This document shows positions 50,605 through 59,293 of a stretch of 64,000 nt of DNA, one piece after another. Origin of the DNA: Pseudoalteromonas arctica A 37-1-2 (lineage in GTDB: Bacteria > Pseudomonadota > Gammaproteobacteria > Enterobacterales > Alteromonadaceae); contig NZ_CP011025.1 of NCBI RefSeq assembly GCF_000238395.3, forward strand, positions 2,604,001-2,668,000, read 5' to 3'. Position 1 is the first letter of the stretch. Each line of letters starts with the position of its first letter. A model generated the notes under the pieces. It saw only the letters and a program-made list of their open reading frames with translations, did not search any database and had not been told where the DNA came from. The translations under genes were made by a program, and so were the position numbers.

Positions 50605-50811
50605 TTAATATTCAAAAAAATCATTTTCTGTCGGACCACCGCTACTTTGAACATTCAGCTCGTCAAATTGCTCTATCACTTGCACCGATTCTTCAGAGCG
50701 GCTAATTGAAGCGTTGTCGTCTGCATCGAGTGTTTCAAAGTCTGTGTTTGCAAATACTACTGACGAAGAAACAATAGCCATAAGTACAAATGTTGATTGT
50801 AGCTTTTTCAT
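50605..50811 (-). CDS. Degenerate secreted EF-hand mini-protein B
   Basis: 68 residues, the same layout and signal peptide type as its neighbours. The first loop (DADDNASISRSE) keeps most ligands but has Ala for the conserved Gly at position 6; the second (NVQSSGGPTEND) has lost the Asp ligands and should not bind Ca2+. The frame is intact, so it may be decaying or re-purposed. Its start is 169 bp downstream of copy C. Confidence 0.75.
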   Translation of the reverse strand: MKKLQSTFVLMAIVSSSVVFANTDFETLDADDNASISRSEESVQVIEQFDELNVQSSGGPTENDFFEY

Positions 50812-50980
50812 AATTTAATCCTTCAAAAGTATGCGGTGTCCTAAATAAATTTGCTCTATAGTGCTCTCTAGTCACTTCCTGGTTATTCTTTTTAGTAGGC
50901 TCCCTTGCCTACTTAGGTTGTCTTTGGCAACTCAGAATTTAGATAACATTACAGAGCATTAACTGCTTAAGGCTTTAATT

Positions 50981-51193
50981 TTAGGCCTTAGAAAACTCAT
51001 CTTCAGATAGCTCACCATCTTGGTTTGTATCGAGTTCTTCAAATTTGCTTAAAAGCTCAGCATCCACTGATGCTTCGGCTTGGCTGATTGCGCCATTACC
51101 ATCTACGTCTAGCGTATCAAAATCTGTTGCTGCAAAAGCCGCTGATGAAGAAGCTAGCGCCATTAGTACTAGTGTTGATTGAAATGTTTTCAT
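50981..51193 (-). CDS. Secreted EF-hand mini-protein C
   Basis: 70 residues, signal peptide KTFQSTLVLMALASSSAAFA, then two EF-hand loops, DVDGNGAISQAE and DTNQDGELSEDE, both with the ligand residues in place. It is about 70% like copy A by eye. First of the tandem triplet; the three share signal peptides and spacing, so they arose by duplication. Confidence 0.9.
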   Translation of the reverse strand: MKTFQSTLVLMALASSSAAFAATDFDTLDVDGNGAISQAEASVDAELLSKFEELDTNQDGELSEDEFSKA

Positions 51194-51808
51194 AATAGTA
51201 TTCCTTCATTGGGTTGTTGCGATTAAGGCCTTTGGCTTTCATCACGTTTTGCTTAATACACTCTAGGTATTACAACTTTGGTGCCACTTTTTATTTATTA
51301 TTTAAAAACAATGAGTTAAACAATATAAAGCGAGAGAAGCTTAATTTGAGGAGGTGTTATTGTTGCTATTTAGCAACAGCCATTTACCTAAAAATAATAA
51401 ACCGATATAAATCAATTAGTTAGGTTTAGTTAAAAAGACACACTTTTGCTAAAAAGCCAAAAAGGGGGGTGTTTGGGTTAGTCTTCAAAATAAACTGAAT
51501 ATGAACATGGAAGTAACATAGGATTTGTTCGCGACTATTAAATAATTAATTCATTTATAATTAGTCAGTTACATTATTTTTGAGATTTATTATAAAAATT
51601 TTGAAAGGATATTTTGAAATTAACTGTTTTGTTGCCAAATGGCGAATTACTCAGAAAGAATGTGATATATGAGCTAAGTTATAGCATTGAGTTCATAACT
51701 TAATGCGCCGTAAAATATAGGTTCGCTTGAGTTAAGCAAACCTACATCGTGTGCCAGCTATCTGCAAATGTGCCGCTATTGGAGTGAGGTAAACTATGTA
51801 GATTTAAA
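51194..51808. other. 615-bp AT-rich intergenic region
   Basis: No convincing gene. It contains a 27-bp hairpin (51718-51744), a G-run (GGGGGG, 51463-51468) and a 29-codon TTG-initiated frame (51614-51703) with AAAGGAT just upstream that is too short to judge. Longer frames across 51214-51423 have no codon character or signal. Confidence 0.5.
51718..51744. repeat. REP-like hairpin
   Basis: TAGGTT and GCTT pair with AAGC and AACCTA around a single C/A mismatch, loop GAGTT. It has the form of a REP or transposon-end hairpin, with no T-run. It lies 65 bp from the end of the next gene. Confidence 0.45.
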
Positions 51809-52024
51809 CTACTTCCACCCTTGCAGCCACTTTTGGTTATCTTTTAAATCTCGCCAACTAATTGGATATTGATTTTTTGACATAACAGCCTCGGTAATAC
51901 ATTCAATTACGTTGCCATCTTCATCAAATTCCACCTCAACAATAATGAAGTGTTTTTCTTTATTTATAGAAGGTGTTGCGGTCCATTTACTATTCAATAA
52001 TTTTTTAGGGTTTAATTTATTCAT
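51809..52024 (-). CDS. TIGR02450 family Trp-rich small protein
   Basis: 71 residues. NPKKLLNSKWTATPSINKEKHF and ISWRDLKDNQKWLQGWK match the small tryptophan-rich TIGR02450 family of marine gammaproteobacteria; function unknown. It lies 70 bp after the cupredoxin gene on the same strand, so it could ride on the copper operon, though no link is known. Confidence 0.85.
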   Translation of the reverse strand: MNKLNPKKLLNSKWTATPSINKEKHFIIVEVEFDEDGNVIECITEAVMSKNQYPISWRDLKDNQKWLQGWK

Positions 52025-52094
52025 TTAATGTAACCACTCCTACTCATAACTTATATAAGGCAACTATACGACCCCAACACCTACTTAGTTCAGG

Positions 52095-52448
52095 TTACTG
52101 AGCAACTAGCTTGCCTTTGTACATTTTCATTTGGCAATGAAAGTCATACTCACCGGCTTCAAGCGCAGGTAGTTTAACTGTATTGCCATCACCCATTGCC
52201 AGCGTTTTACTTATATCAAGCTGTGGAAATACCACGGTTTCGGCGCACGGCGCGCCATCTTTTCTATCAAAGGTAAGTACAACCTCTTTGTTGGCTGCCA
52301 CTTTAATGTGTCCTGGCTTATAAACACCGTTATCAACGACTATCGTTACTTTGTTGTCATCACTTTGTGTTTGCTCTGGTTTGTATAGCCAAAACCAATA
52401 AATAATTGCGGCTATTAACAGTGCACCACCTATATTAATCATCAACAT
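52095..52448 (-). CDS. Membrane-anchored cupredoxin-domain protein
   Basis: 117 residues: one N-terminal helix (INIGGALLIAAIIYWFWLY), then a cupredoxin fold (NGVYKPGHIKVAANKEVVLTF, GAPCAETVVFP, and YDFHCQMKMYKG) with Cys, His and Met candidate copper ligands. It starts 20 bp after copA on the same strand. A role in periplasmic copper binding or hand-off is inferred from fold and linkage. A second start at the next Met is possible. Confidence 0.9.
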   Translation of the reverse strand: MLMINIGGALLIAAIIYWFWLYKPEQTQSDDNKVTIVVDNGVYKPGHIKVAANKEVVLTFDRKDGAPCAETVVFPQLDISKTLAMGDGNTVKLPALEAGEYDFHCQMKMYKGKLVAQ

Positions 52449-52468
52449 AATGTACTCCTTAGCTTAAA

Positions 52469-54715
52469 TTACGATTTATTTGGTTTGAAAAAACGTAAGC
52501 GATTAGCGTTACTTACCACTGTAAGCGATGAAAGTGCCATAGCTGCACCTGCAACAACAGGGTTAAGTAGTATGCCAAAAAATGGATACAACACGCCGGC
52601 TGCAATCGGAATACCCGCCACGTTATAAATAAAGGCACCAAATAGGTTCTGTTTAATATTTAAAATAGTTGCACTACTCACTGCAATTGCATCAGCAAGG
52701 CCATGTAACGAACCACGCATTAAGGTAATGTCTGCACTTTCTATTGCAACATCGGTACCTGTGCCAATTGCAAACCCTACATCGGCTTGCGCAAGTGCGG
52801 GGGCATCGTTAATACCGTCACCTGTCATACCCACTATTTCACCGTTTGCTTGGCGCTTTGTTACTTCGTTTACTTTGTCATCAGGCATGACTTCTGCAAT
52901 AAAGTCATCAATACCAACTTGCTTAGCAACGGCTTGTGCAGTGGCTTTGTTGTCACCTGTTAGCATAACTAGGTGGATACCTTTATCTTGCAGGCGTTTA
53001 ATAGCTTCAACTGAATCCTCTTTAATAGGATCTGCTACTGCAATAATAGCTTGGAGCTTATTATTACTTGCAAAATACATGGGCGTTTTAGCATCACTGG
53101 CAAGTGTTTGAGCTTGCTCGGTTGCATCATCAACGGCTACATCGTATTTATCCATTAGCGCTTTATTACCAAACAACAATGTTTGCCCGTCAACACTGCC
53201 AGTTACACCTTTACCTGTAATTGCGTTAAAGTCGGCTACTTTGCTTAAAGCTAATCCCTGCTTTTTAGCATGTCCCGTAATTGCTTCGGCCAGTGGATGC
53301 TCTGAGCTACTTTCAAGGCTTGCAACACGTTGCATTACTGTATTTTCATCACTGTTGTTAAACGTAACTACATCGGTAACTTGCGGTGTGCCTTGAGTAA
53401 TAGTGCCTGTTTTATCTAAAATCATGGTGGTGATTTTAGATGTTGTTTGCAGCGACTCACCATTTCGAATTAATATTCCTGACTCTGCAGCTTTACCAAT
53501 ACCCACCATAACCGACATAGGGGTTGCGAGTCCTAGCGCACAAGGACACGCAATAATAAGTACAGTGGTTATTGCAACAACGGCATAAGCAATTGATGGC
53601 TCAGGTCCAAAGTTTAACCATGCAAGGCCAGCAAGTACTGCAATAATCATGACTGTTGGTACAAATATTCCTGATATAACATCAGCTAATCGCCCTATTG
53701 ATGGCTTAGAGTTTTGTGCACGCTTTACCATATTGATAATATTGGCAAGTGTGGTTTCGCTACCAATGTGCGTGGCTTTAAATAATAAAGTGCCACTTTT
53801 ATTAATACTTCCGGCAACGACTTTGTCGCCCGTTTTTTTGCGGACGGCCATTGGCTCACCAGTAAGCATTGACTCATCAACCGTACTGCTGCCTTCAATA
53901 ACATCGCCATCCACAGGGATTTTTTCACCCGGGCGTACGCGTACTTCATCATTTTTTACAACATCACTAATGTCGATGTCTTGCTCTTGCCCATCGCGAA
54001 TTACGCGTGCAGTTTTTGGTTGCAGGCCAATTAAGCGTTTAATTGCTTGTGAGGTGCGCCCACGTGCTTTTACTTCAAAAGCGAGCCCTAAACTAATTAA
54101 ACCGATGATCATCGATGACGCTTCAAAATATACGTGTCTTGCAACTTGTGGTAATAAGTTTGGTGCTATTACTACAAACATTGAATACAACCACGCAGTA
54201 CCTGTACCAAGCGCTATTAATGTATCCATATTGGCAGCATGGTTTTTAAATGCCTGCCATGCACCGTTGTAAAATTGTTTACCTGATATAGCCATAACCA
54301 CAAGCGTGACTATACCCACTAAAAACCATGCCATTCGTTGTGTGTCGGTGGTCACACTCATGTCAAAAATAAGCCCGTATATCATTAACGGCGCACCGAC
54401 CCCTAACGCTAATATCATATTACGCATTAGCTTTTTGTAATGTGCCTCGTCCGACTTTGCTTTTTCATCAAGTGCATCTTGATCAGACTCGTTACTCATT
54501 GGCTTAGCTGAATAACCAATGTTTTCGACTGCTTTAATAAGCGTGCTTTCGCAGGCTTTACCTTCTACACGTACTGTACGCTCAGCAAAGTTCATTTCCA
54601 CGTTTTGCGCACCTTGAACACTATTGAGGGCTTTTTCAATTTTGGCCACACAACTGCCGCAATTAGCGCCTTCAATAATAAAGTTTTGCGCGGTGTCTTT
54701 TGTATTAGTCGTCAT
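52469..54715 (-). CDS. copA: Copper-exporting P1B-type ATPase
   Basis: 748 residues. One N-terminal HMA domain with GANCGSC (C19, C22), eight predicted helices, the ion-channel motif [11 protein letters not shown], the phosphorylation site DKTGT, the SEHPLA motif and [16 protein letters not shown] and MALSS in the last two helices are the Cu(I)-specificity residues. Exports Cu(I) across the inner membrane. Its start overlaps merR by 11 bp and the cupredoxin gene follows at 20 bp. Confidence 0.97.
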   Translation of the reverse strand: MTTNTKDTAQNFIIEGANCGSCVAKIEKALNSVQGAQNVEMNFAERTVRVEGKACESTLIKAVENIGYSAKPMSNESDQDALDEKAKSDEAHYKKLMRNMILALGVGAPLMIYGLIFDMSVTTDTQRMAWFLVGIVTLVVMAISGKQFYNGAWQAFKNHAANMDTLIALGTGTAWLYSMFVVIAPNLLPQVARHVYFEASSMIIGLISLGLAFEVKARGRTSQAIKRLIGLQPKTARVIRDGQEQDIDISDVVKNDEVRVRPGEKIPVDGDVIEGSSTVDESMLTGEPMAVRKKTGDKVVAGSINKSGTLLFKATHIGSETTLANIINMVKRAQNSKPSIGRLADVISGIFVPTVMIIAVLAGLAWLNFGPEPSIAYAVVAITTVLIIACPCALGLATPMSVMVGIGKAAESGILIRNGESLQTTSKITTMILDKTGTITQGTPQVTDVVTFNNSDENTVMQRVASLESSSEHPLAEAITGHAKKQGLALSKVADFNAITGKGVTGSVDGQTLLFGNKALMDKYDVAVDDATEQAQTLASDAKTPMYFASNNKLQAIIAVADPIKEDSVEAIKRLQDKGIHLVMLTGDNKATAQAVAKQVGIDDFIAEVMPDDKVNEVTKRQANGEIVGMTGDGINDAPALAQADVGFAIGTGTDVAIESADITLMRGSLHGLADAIAVSSATILNIKQNLFGAFIYNVAGIPIAAGVLYPFFGILLNPVVAGAAMALSSLTVVSNANRLRFFKPNKS

Positions 54716-55148
54716 TACGCTGCTCCTTATTTGCAGAATCGTTTATTGGATCAACAAAAGATTCTATTAAACTACACACGTCACTGGCATTTGCACCATC
54801 GGCTGATGTATCCCATTGCGCCAGAGCTGCATGCATTCTGTTTCGTAATTTTAATGTTTCTTGAAATAGTGCTTCGGTTTCTTCTAGGCGTTTAGTAATG
54901 AGTTTACGCGTTAACGGACAAGGACAATTCCCCTGCTCTGACTCGCCTATAATGTGTTGAATATCTTTGAGTGAAAAACCAAGTTGACGAGAGCTAATAA
55001 TAAACTTTAAACGCTGCTGGTCTTGCTTTGTATACTCTTGATAGCCATTTTCTTCACTGCGTATTGGGTTAAGTAACCCAACACGTGTGTAATGACGAAC
55101 AGTATCGGCAGTCACGCCCATTAACTTGGCGAGTTGTTTAACATACAT
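54705..55148 (-). CDS. MerR family metal-responsive regulator of the copA operon
   Basis: 147 residues. The winged-helix N terminus ([32 protein letters not shown]) is typical MerR. Cysteines are C75 and C77 (GNCPCPL) and C125 (SDVCSLIES); the CueR-type Cys-x7-Cys metal loop is absent, and position 75-77 aligns with the Cys kept in ZntR/CadR/PbrR-type sensors rather than the Ser of CueR. First gene of the copper operon with a MerR-type promoter just upstream; metal specificity is therefore open. Confidence 0.85.
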   Translation of the reverse strand: MYVKQLAKLMGVTADTVRHYTRVGLLNPIRSEENGYQEYTKQDQQRLKFIISSRQLGFSLKDIQHIIGESEQGNCPCPLTRKLITKRLEETEALFQETLKLRNRMHAALAQWDTSADGANASDVCSLIESFVDPINDSANKEQRNDD

Positions 55149-55178
55149 AATTTAGCTCCGTCGTGTTTCAGTAGCTTC

Positions 55179-55209
55179 ATAATAAACCTAGGTGCAACAC
55201 ATAGGTCAA
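55179..55209 (-). promoter_or_regulatory. MerR-type promoter/operator of the merR-copA operon
   Basis: On the minus strand, -35 TTGACC (55209-55204) and -10 TATTAT (55184-55179) are 19 bp apart, the over-long spacing that MerR activators correct. Within the spacer, ACCTA (55186-55190) and TAGGT (55202-55206) form a dyad, as at CueR-type operators. Confidence 0.88.
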
Positions 55210-55523
55210 TGACTATTTTAAAACTAATAAAATAATACCAATTCGCTTAATTAAGTAACCTATTTAAGACAAGAAAATCGTGTTGATAACAAGGCAAAGG
55301 TTTCGTTATTTAGTTGTTATCACTAATTGCCTCTGCATCCATGCAGTCGTATATCAAAATGTTTAACGCAGTTAACGCCGAATTTAATCCCTCAAATTGA
55401 TTAAGTATTGTTGCTCATTAGTATAGTGACACAAACATAATTAACTTAAGCTGATATCGGGCGTGTATTATCTGTAGGGGATGTAATTCAGGAGAGAAGC
55501 GCCTAAGTAAGGCGCGTATTAAT
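55210..55523. other. Non-coding region upstream of the merR promoter
   Basis: AT-rich, no gene seen. It includes TAATACCAATTCGC at about 55236-55249 and an inverted repeat GATAACAA/TTGTTATC (about 55285-55321) that look like pieces of intergenic repeats. Confidence 0.5.
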
Positions 55524-55660
55524 CTAAGGGCGTGTTGATCATTGGTGGTTTAATTTACAGCAGACTGTTTGGTCTTTAGGCAAGGCAGAGCCTATGTAGT
55601 GTGGTTATTCCCATAAATAGGCGATAACGCAGCATAAATACCAAACATGCGCTGCCCTAG
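55524..55660. repeat. 137-bp MITE/REP-like element
   Basis: Flanked by CTAAGGGC (55524-55531) and GCCCTAG (55654-55660), with inner pairs CAGC/GCTG (55558-55561, 55651-55654) and GTTTGGT/ACCAAAC (55567-55573, 55640-55646), and TAGGC/GCCTA within. No coding potential. The right arm contains the stop codon of the adjoining DUF2059 gene. It resembles intergenic repeats I recall from Pseudoalteromonas; copy number is not known. Confidence 0.65.
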
Positions 55661-56154
55661 TTTGATTCGCTACGGCTTTGCTCTAATTCGTCGCTTAGTT
55701 GCTGCGCTAAAGTTTGTATTTTAGGCATAGCATCTTTCATTAAGCTTTGTGACATTTGCATAGACTCTTGCATTACAACAGGCATTTTTTCAAGTATTTT
55801 TTGCCCTGTATCTGTTTTATAAAACGCTAACATATCGGCAATTTCTTGCTCACTAAAATGTTTGTCGTACACGCTAATCATCATCGGCTGCATTTTGGCC
55901 CAGCTCATTTCGGTTTTTAATACCGTCGTCATGTCGCTGTAGTATTTATCAAAAATTGCCTGTTCAGAAGGCTTAACGCCCATTTGGTCTGACATGCCTT
56001 TCATCATACCTTCAACCTGGCCGTACATAGAGTCAACCATTGAATCTAAATTCATTACACTAATAAGTTCATCTATTTTTTGCTGCTTAGTATTTTGTTC
56101 AGCATACAAACTACTAGAAAAAATCAGTAATGATAAAAGTAGTACCTTACCCAT
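55657..56154 (-). CDS. DUF2059 family secreted protein
   Basis: 165 residues: Sec signal peptide (cleavage near SLYA), then a helical domain with many Met (SMYGQVEGMMKGMSDQMG) and the DUF2059 motif YDKHFSEQEIADMLAFYKT, TGQKILEKMP. Periplasmic, function unknown. The Ser/Glu-rich last residues and the TAG lie at the edge of the repeat element. Confidence 0.85.
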   Translation of the reverse strand: MGKVLLLSLLIFSSSLYAEQNTKQQKIDELISVMNLDSMVDSMYGQVEGMMKGMSDQMGVKPSEQAIFDKYYSDMTTVLKTEMSWAKMQPMMISVYDKHFSEQEIADMLAFYKTDTGQKILEKMPVVMQESMQMSQSLMKDAMPKIQTLAQQLSDELEQSRSESN

Positions 56155-56232
56155 AATAATATCCTTTCATATAAATAATCGTTTTATAGTTACATTATTA
56201 ATTAGTCTTGTAAAGGGTACAAGCAGTCACTA

Positions 56233-56267
56233 AAAAGGCCGAATAAAATGAATTTATTCGGCCTTTT
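56233..56267 (-). terminator. Intrinsic terminator of the mnh operon
   Basis: A 15-bp stem (56233-56247 with 56253-56267, loop ATGAA) with a T-run on the minus strand, 18 bp after the mnhG stop. Confidence 0.93.
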
Positions 56268-56284
56268 ATAAATATATTTTTATG

Positions 56285-56617
56285 TTAATCGTCTTCTACA
56301 TTATCTAGGCCTTTAGTGCCTTCTTTGGCTTTTAGCTTATGATGAATAGCTGACTTTATTAGCATGTAACCACTAATCGGTGCCGTAATTAGTAAAAATA
56401 TAGTAATGAGTATTTCTTTAACACTTAGGCCATGTCCTGAATTTGCAAAATAAACCATAGCTGCAATTAGCATACTTGCCATGCCCAACGTTGTTGCTTT
56501 AGTTGGCCCATGCAAACGCATAAAAAAGTCAGGTAGTTTAACTAAGCCTATTGAGCCAATTAAAATAAACGTACCACCAAATAACAATAATATTGATACA
56601 ACCCATTCGCTGATCAT
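56285..56617 (-). CDS. mnhG: Na+/H+ antiporter subunit MnhG/MrpG
   Basis: 110 residues, three helices. GTFILIGSIGLVKLPDFFMRLHGPTKATTLG is the MnhG signature (seen here as GSIGLVKLPDFFMRLHGP). Small membrane subunit of the Mrp complex; last gene of the operon, 9 bp after mnhF. Confidence 0.93.
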   Translation of the reverse strand: MISEWVVSILLLFGGTFILIGSIGLVKLPDFFMRLHGPTKATTLGMASMLIAAMVYFANSGHGLSVKEILITIFLLITAPISGYMLIKSAIHHKLKAKEGTKGLDNVEDD

Positions 56618-56626
56618 GTTTTCACC

Positions 56627-56896
56627 TTATTCAATTATATCGCCACGTAGTAAATACTTACACACTGCAACTGTACTTATAAAACCGAGCATGGCAATAA
56701 GCAGTGCAGCTTCAAAATAAAGCCCTGTATCCATACTAATGCTATATAAAATAATCAGTGCAATGACGTTAATGTACATTGTATCGAGCGCTAAAACACG
56801 ATCAGGCACTGATGGACCAATGATCAATCGCCATAAATTAAGCAATAATGATAAGCCAATCATCGAAAAAACAATGAGTAATACGGTGTCTAACAT
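56627..56896 (-). CDS. mnhF: Na+/H+ antiporter subunit MnhF/MrpF
   Basis: 89 residues, three helices, with IIGPSVPDRVLALDTMYIN, the MnhF signature. Overlaps the mnhE stop by 7 bp. Confidence 0.93.
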   Translation of the reverse strand: MLDTVLLIVFSMIGLSLLLNLWRLIIGPSVPDRVLALDTMYINVIALIILYSISMDTGLYFEAALLIAMLGFISTVAVCKYLLRGDIIE

Positions 56897-57429
56897 TGAA
56901 ATATCTCCTTTAGTGGAGCTTCGTAGCGTTGTTTTATTTGTTTGATAAGTGCTTCTTCATCTTTAAGGTCAAGCACATGTATTAATAAGTAGCGTTGTGT
57001 TGGCTCTTCACCCTCAGGTAACGATTCAGCAATTGGGTAAACCTCTGCACTCACTGTACCGGGTGTAAGCGATACACTACTGGCCAATATGGTAATTGGC
57101 ATATCATGAGTTAAATCTATCGGTACTTTTATAAATGCCGGACGCAAATTTTTAGATGGCCCAAGTATAAGTAAAGCCACTTGTAAATTTGCTACGACAA
57201 TATCGTACAGCACAATAAGCAACTGCTTAAGAGCCAAGCCCGGCTTTAAAATTAGTGGCTGAGGCTCGCGAAGCGAAAAACTTAATATTGGGATAAGTAT
57301 TGCAAAAATAGTCGCTAATACTAAGTGCCCTACCGACACGCTATTATTTAACAATAGCCAAACCATAAACAAAAATAAGCTACGAAATGGCGTTGGTAAC
57401 CAACGAAAACGGGCTTGTAATCTCATCAC
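56890..57429 (-). CDS. mnhE: Na+/H+ antiporter subunit MnhE/MrpE
   Basis: 179 residues; hydrophobic N terminus, then ITILASSVSLTPGTVSAEV, the MnhE hallmark, and a cytoplasmic C-terminal domain. Overlaps mnhD by 4 bp. Confidence 0.94.
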   Translation of the reverse strand: MMRLQARFRWLPTPFRSLFLFMVWLLLNNSVSVGHLVLATIFAILIPILSFSLREPQPLILKPGLALKQLLIVLYDIVVANLQVALLILGPSKNLRPAFIKVPIDLTHDMPITILASSVSLTPGTVSAEVYPIAESLPEGEEPTQRYLLIHVLDLKDEEALIKQIKQRYEAPLKEIFQC

Positions 57430-58943
57430 ATGCCTCCTTTAAGTACAGCATTAATACCGCCGCTTATATCATGTAACTGAGTAGCAGCACCTAGCATGTA
57501 TTCACTTATTGGTCCGCCAAAAATAACGAGCAATGGCGAACACGCAAGTAAACCTATAATTACAATTACCTGCAACGGGTGTGCATTTGCACAATCTGCG
57601 TTTTCGCTATTTTTACTTTTATGCTCCCAAAACAAGGTCGTGCCAGCACGCGAAAGCGCTACCAACAACGCAAAGCTTGTTACTAAATATACAGGCCAAA
57701 ATAGTAAAGCTTGCTCACTATTTAATGTGGCTTTAAGTATCCAAATTTTACCTACAAAGCCTGATAGTGGCGGCATACCAACTACAGTTAAAGCTGCAAC
57801 AATAAAGCACACACCTAATAAAAATGGTTGTTTAACAGAGCGACCCGCTACTAGCCTATCACCAACTTTACCGCGCTGGATTGAAACTAAGTCTGCTAGT
57901 AAAAACAGTGCGGCACTAACAAGTGTTGAATGCACTAAATAATATAAAAGTGCAGCAGTGGCATTTACATTTTGCAATGCAATTAGCGCAACCAACGTAC
58001 CTACCGATACTAATACTAAGTTAGAGGTGAGTTTACGTAAGTCTTGCGCTGCCATAACGCCAATGGCACCCACTATAATGGTGGCAATTGCTAAGCCCCA
58101 AAGCCAAGGCTGCGCCATATGTTCAAGCGCTCCTGCTTGTTCGCCAAATATCACCGTGTAAACACGAAGCATGGCGTAAACGCCTACTTTGGTCATAATC
58201 GCAAACAATGCTGCAACTACAGGTTTAGCGCTTGAATACGTATTTGGAAGCCATAAATGCAGAGGTAATAGTGCGGCCTTTAAAGCAAATACAATTAATA
58301 GTAATAAACCACCTGCTTTTGCTAGGTATACATCATCGCCCGAAAGCTGTGATACTTTTTGCGCCATATCTGCAATATTAAGCGTACCAAGTACACCGTA
58401 CAAAATACCCAAACCGATTAAAAATACGCTTGAGCCAACTAAATTTAATATTACATATTGCAGTGCCGCACGAGTGTTTTGTTTATCACCTGCATGCATT
58501 AACAGTGCATATGATGCAATCAGTAACACTTCAAAAAATACAAATAGGTTAAATAAATCGCCAGTTAAAAACGCGCCATTTACACCCAATATTAAAAAAT
58601 GAACAAGTGGATGATAAAAGCTGCCCTTTTCATCATCGCCAGCACTACCATATAAAATAGCGCCCAAACCTAAAAGTGAAGTTAACGTAACCAATAAGGT
58701 AGATAACATGTCAGCGACTAAGACTATCCCAAATGGTGCAGACCAACTACCAATAGCGTAAACATTAATACCTGTATTATTAATATGTACAAGTAAAAGC
58801 ACACTAATGGCAAAAGTAGCTATTGCCATTACAATTGAAACTAAGCGGCGAATTTTGACGCTTTTACCACATGGCGGCAGCAATAAAATAACTGCCGTCA
58901 ACATAGGTAATAAAATAGGTAGCGAAGCTAAATGTTGGATCAT
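57426..58943 (-). CDS. mnhD: Na+/H+ antiporter subunit MnhD/MrpD
   Basis: 505 residues, about 14 helices. It is a homologue of complex I NuoM/N subunits (NGAFLTGDLFNLFVFFEVLLI and LLPLHLWLPNTYSSAKPVVA). Forms a proton or Na+ channel in the Mrp complex. Overlaps mnhC by 4 bp. Confidence 0.96.
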   Translation of the reverse strand: MIQHLASLPILLPMLTAVILLLPPCGKSVKIRRLVSIVMAIATFAISVLLLVHINNTGINVYAIGSWSAPFGIVLVADMLSTLLVTLTSLLGLGAILYGSAGDDEKGSFYHPLVHFLILGVNGAFLTGDLFNLFVFFEVLLIASYALLMHAGDKQNTRAALQYVILNLVGSSVFLIGLGILYGVLGTLNIADMAQKVSQLSGDDVYLAKAGGLLLLIVFALKAALLPLHLWLPNTYSSAKPVVAALFAIMTKVGVYAMLRVYTVIFGEQAGALEHMAQPWLWGLAIATIIVGAIGVMAAQDLRKLTSNLVLVSVGTLVALIALQNVNATAALLYYLVHSTLVSAALFLLADLVSIQRGKVGDRLVAGRSVKQPFLLGVCFIVAALTVVGMPPLSGFVGKIWILKATLNSEQALLFWPVYLVTSFALLVALSRAGTTLFWEHKSKNSENADCANAHPLQVIVIIGLLACSPLLVIFGGPISEYMLGAATQLHDISGGINAVLKGGM

Positions 58944-59293
58944 TTTTGCTCCTTATTATCTGCAGAGGTGTTAGGCACATAACCATCAACATGGTCACTA
59001 CCTAAATCGGCGCGCCCACGTATTGCCAAAATAACCACAAATGCGGTCATCGCAAAACCAATCACTATTGCAGTTAGTACTAATGCTTGAGGTAGAGGAT
59101 CGGCGTATTCTGTGCCAGTACCAAGTACTACCGCTTTATTAATAGTAAGGCGACCTGCTGAAAACAAAAATAAGTTAACAGCATATGAAATCATAGTAAG
59201 CCCAAGTACTACAGGGAACGTACGAGCTCTTAGCAGTAAAAACACACCGCAACTGACCAATACTCCAACGCAAGATGCGTACAATAATTCCAT
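58940..59293 (-). CDS. mnhC: Na+/H+ antiporter subunit MnhC/MrpC
   Basis: 117 residues, three helices, NuoK-like (VLGLTMISYAVNLFLFSAGR and DPLPQALVLTAIVIGFAMTA). Overlaps the mnhA stop by 1 bp. Confidence 0.95.
   Translation of the reverse strand: MELLYASCVGVLVSCGVFLLLRARTFPVVLGLTMISYAVNLFLFSAGRLTINKAVVLGTGTEYADPLPQALVLTAIVIGFAMTAFVVILAIRGRADLGSDHVDGYVPNTSADNKEQK

Noticed and set aside
51214..51423. 69-aa plus-strand frame near the EF-hand genes
   Set aside because: No ribosome site, no recognisable motif, AT-driven open frame in non-coding DNA.
51614..51703. 29-codon TTG-initiated frame with AAAGGAT upstream
   Set aside because: Too short and without any recognised motif to call a gene; mentioned only in the intergenic entry.
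53649..54272. 207-aa plus-strand frame opposite copA
   Set aside because: Shadow of copA; low-complexity Ser/Thr/Ile-rich text with no family character.
57496..58602. Plus-strand frames (67-148 aa) opposite mnhD
   Set aside because: Antisense of a conserved membrane subunit; no start signal or known family.
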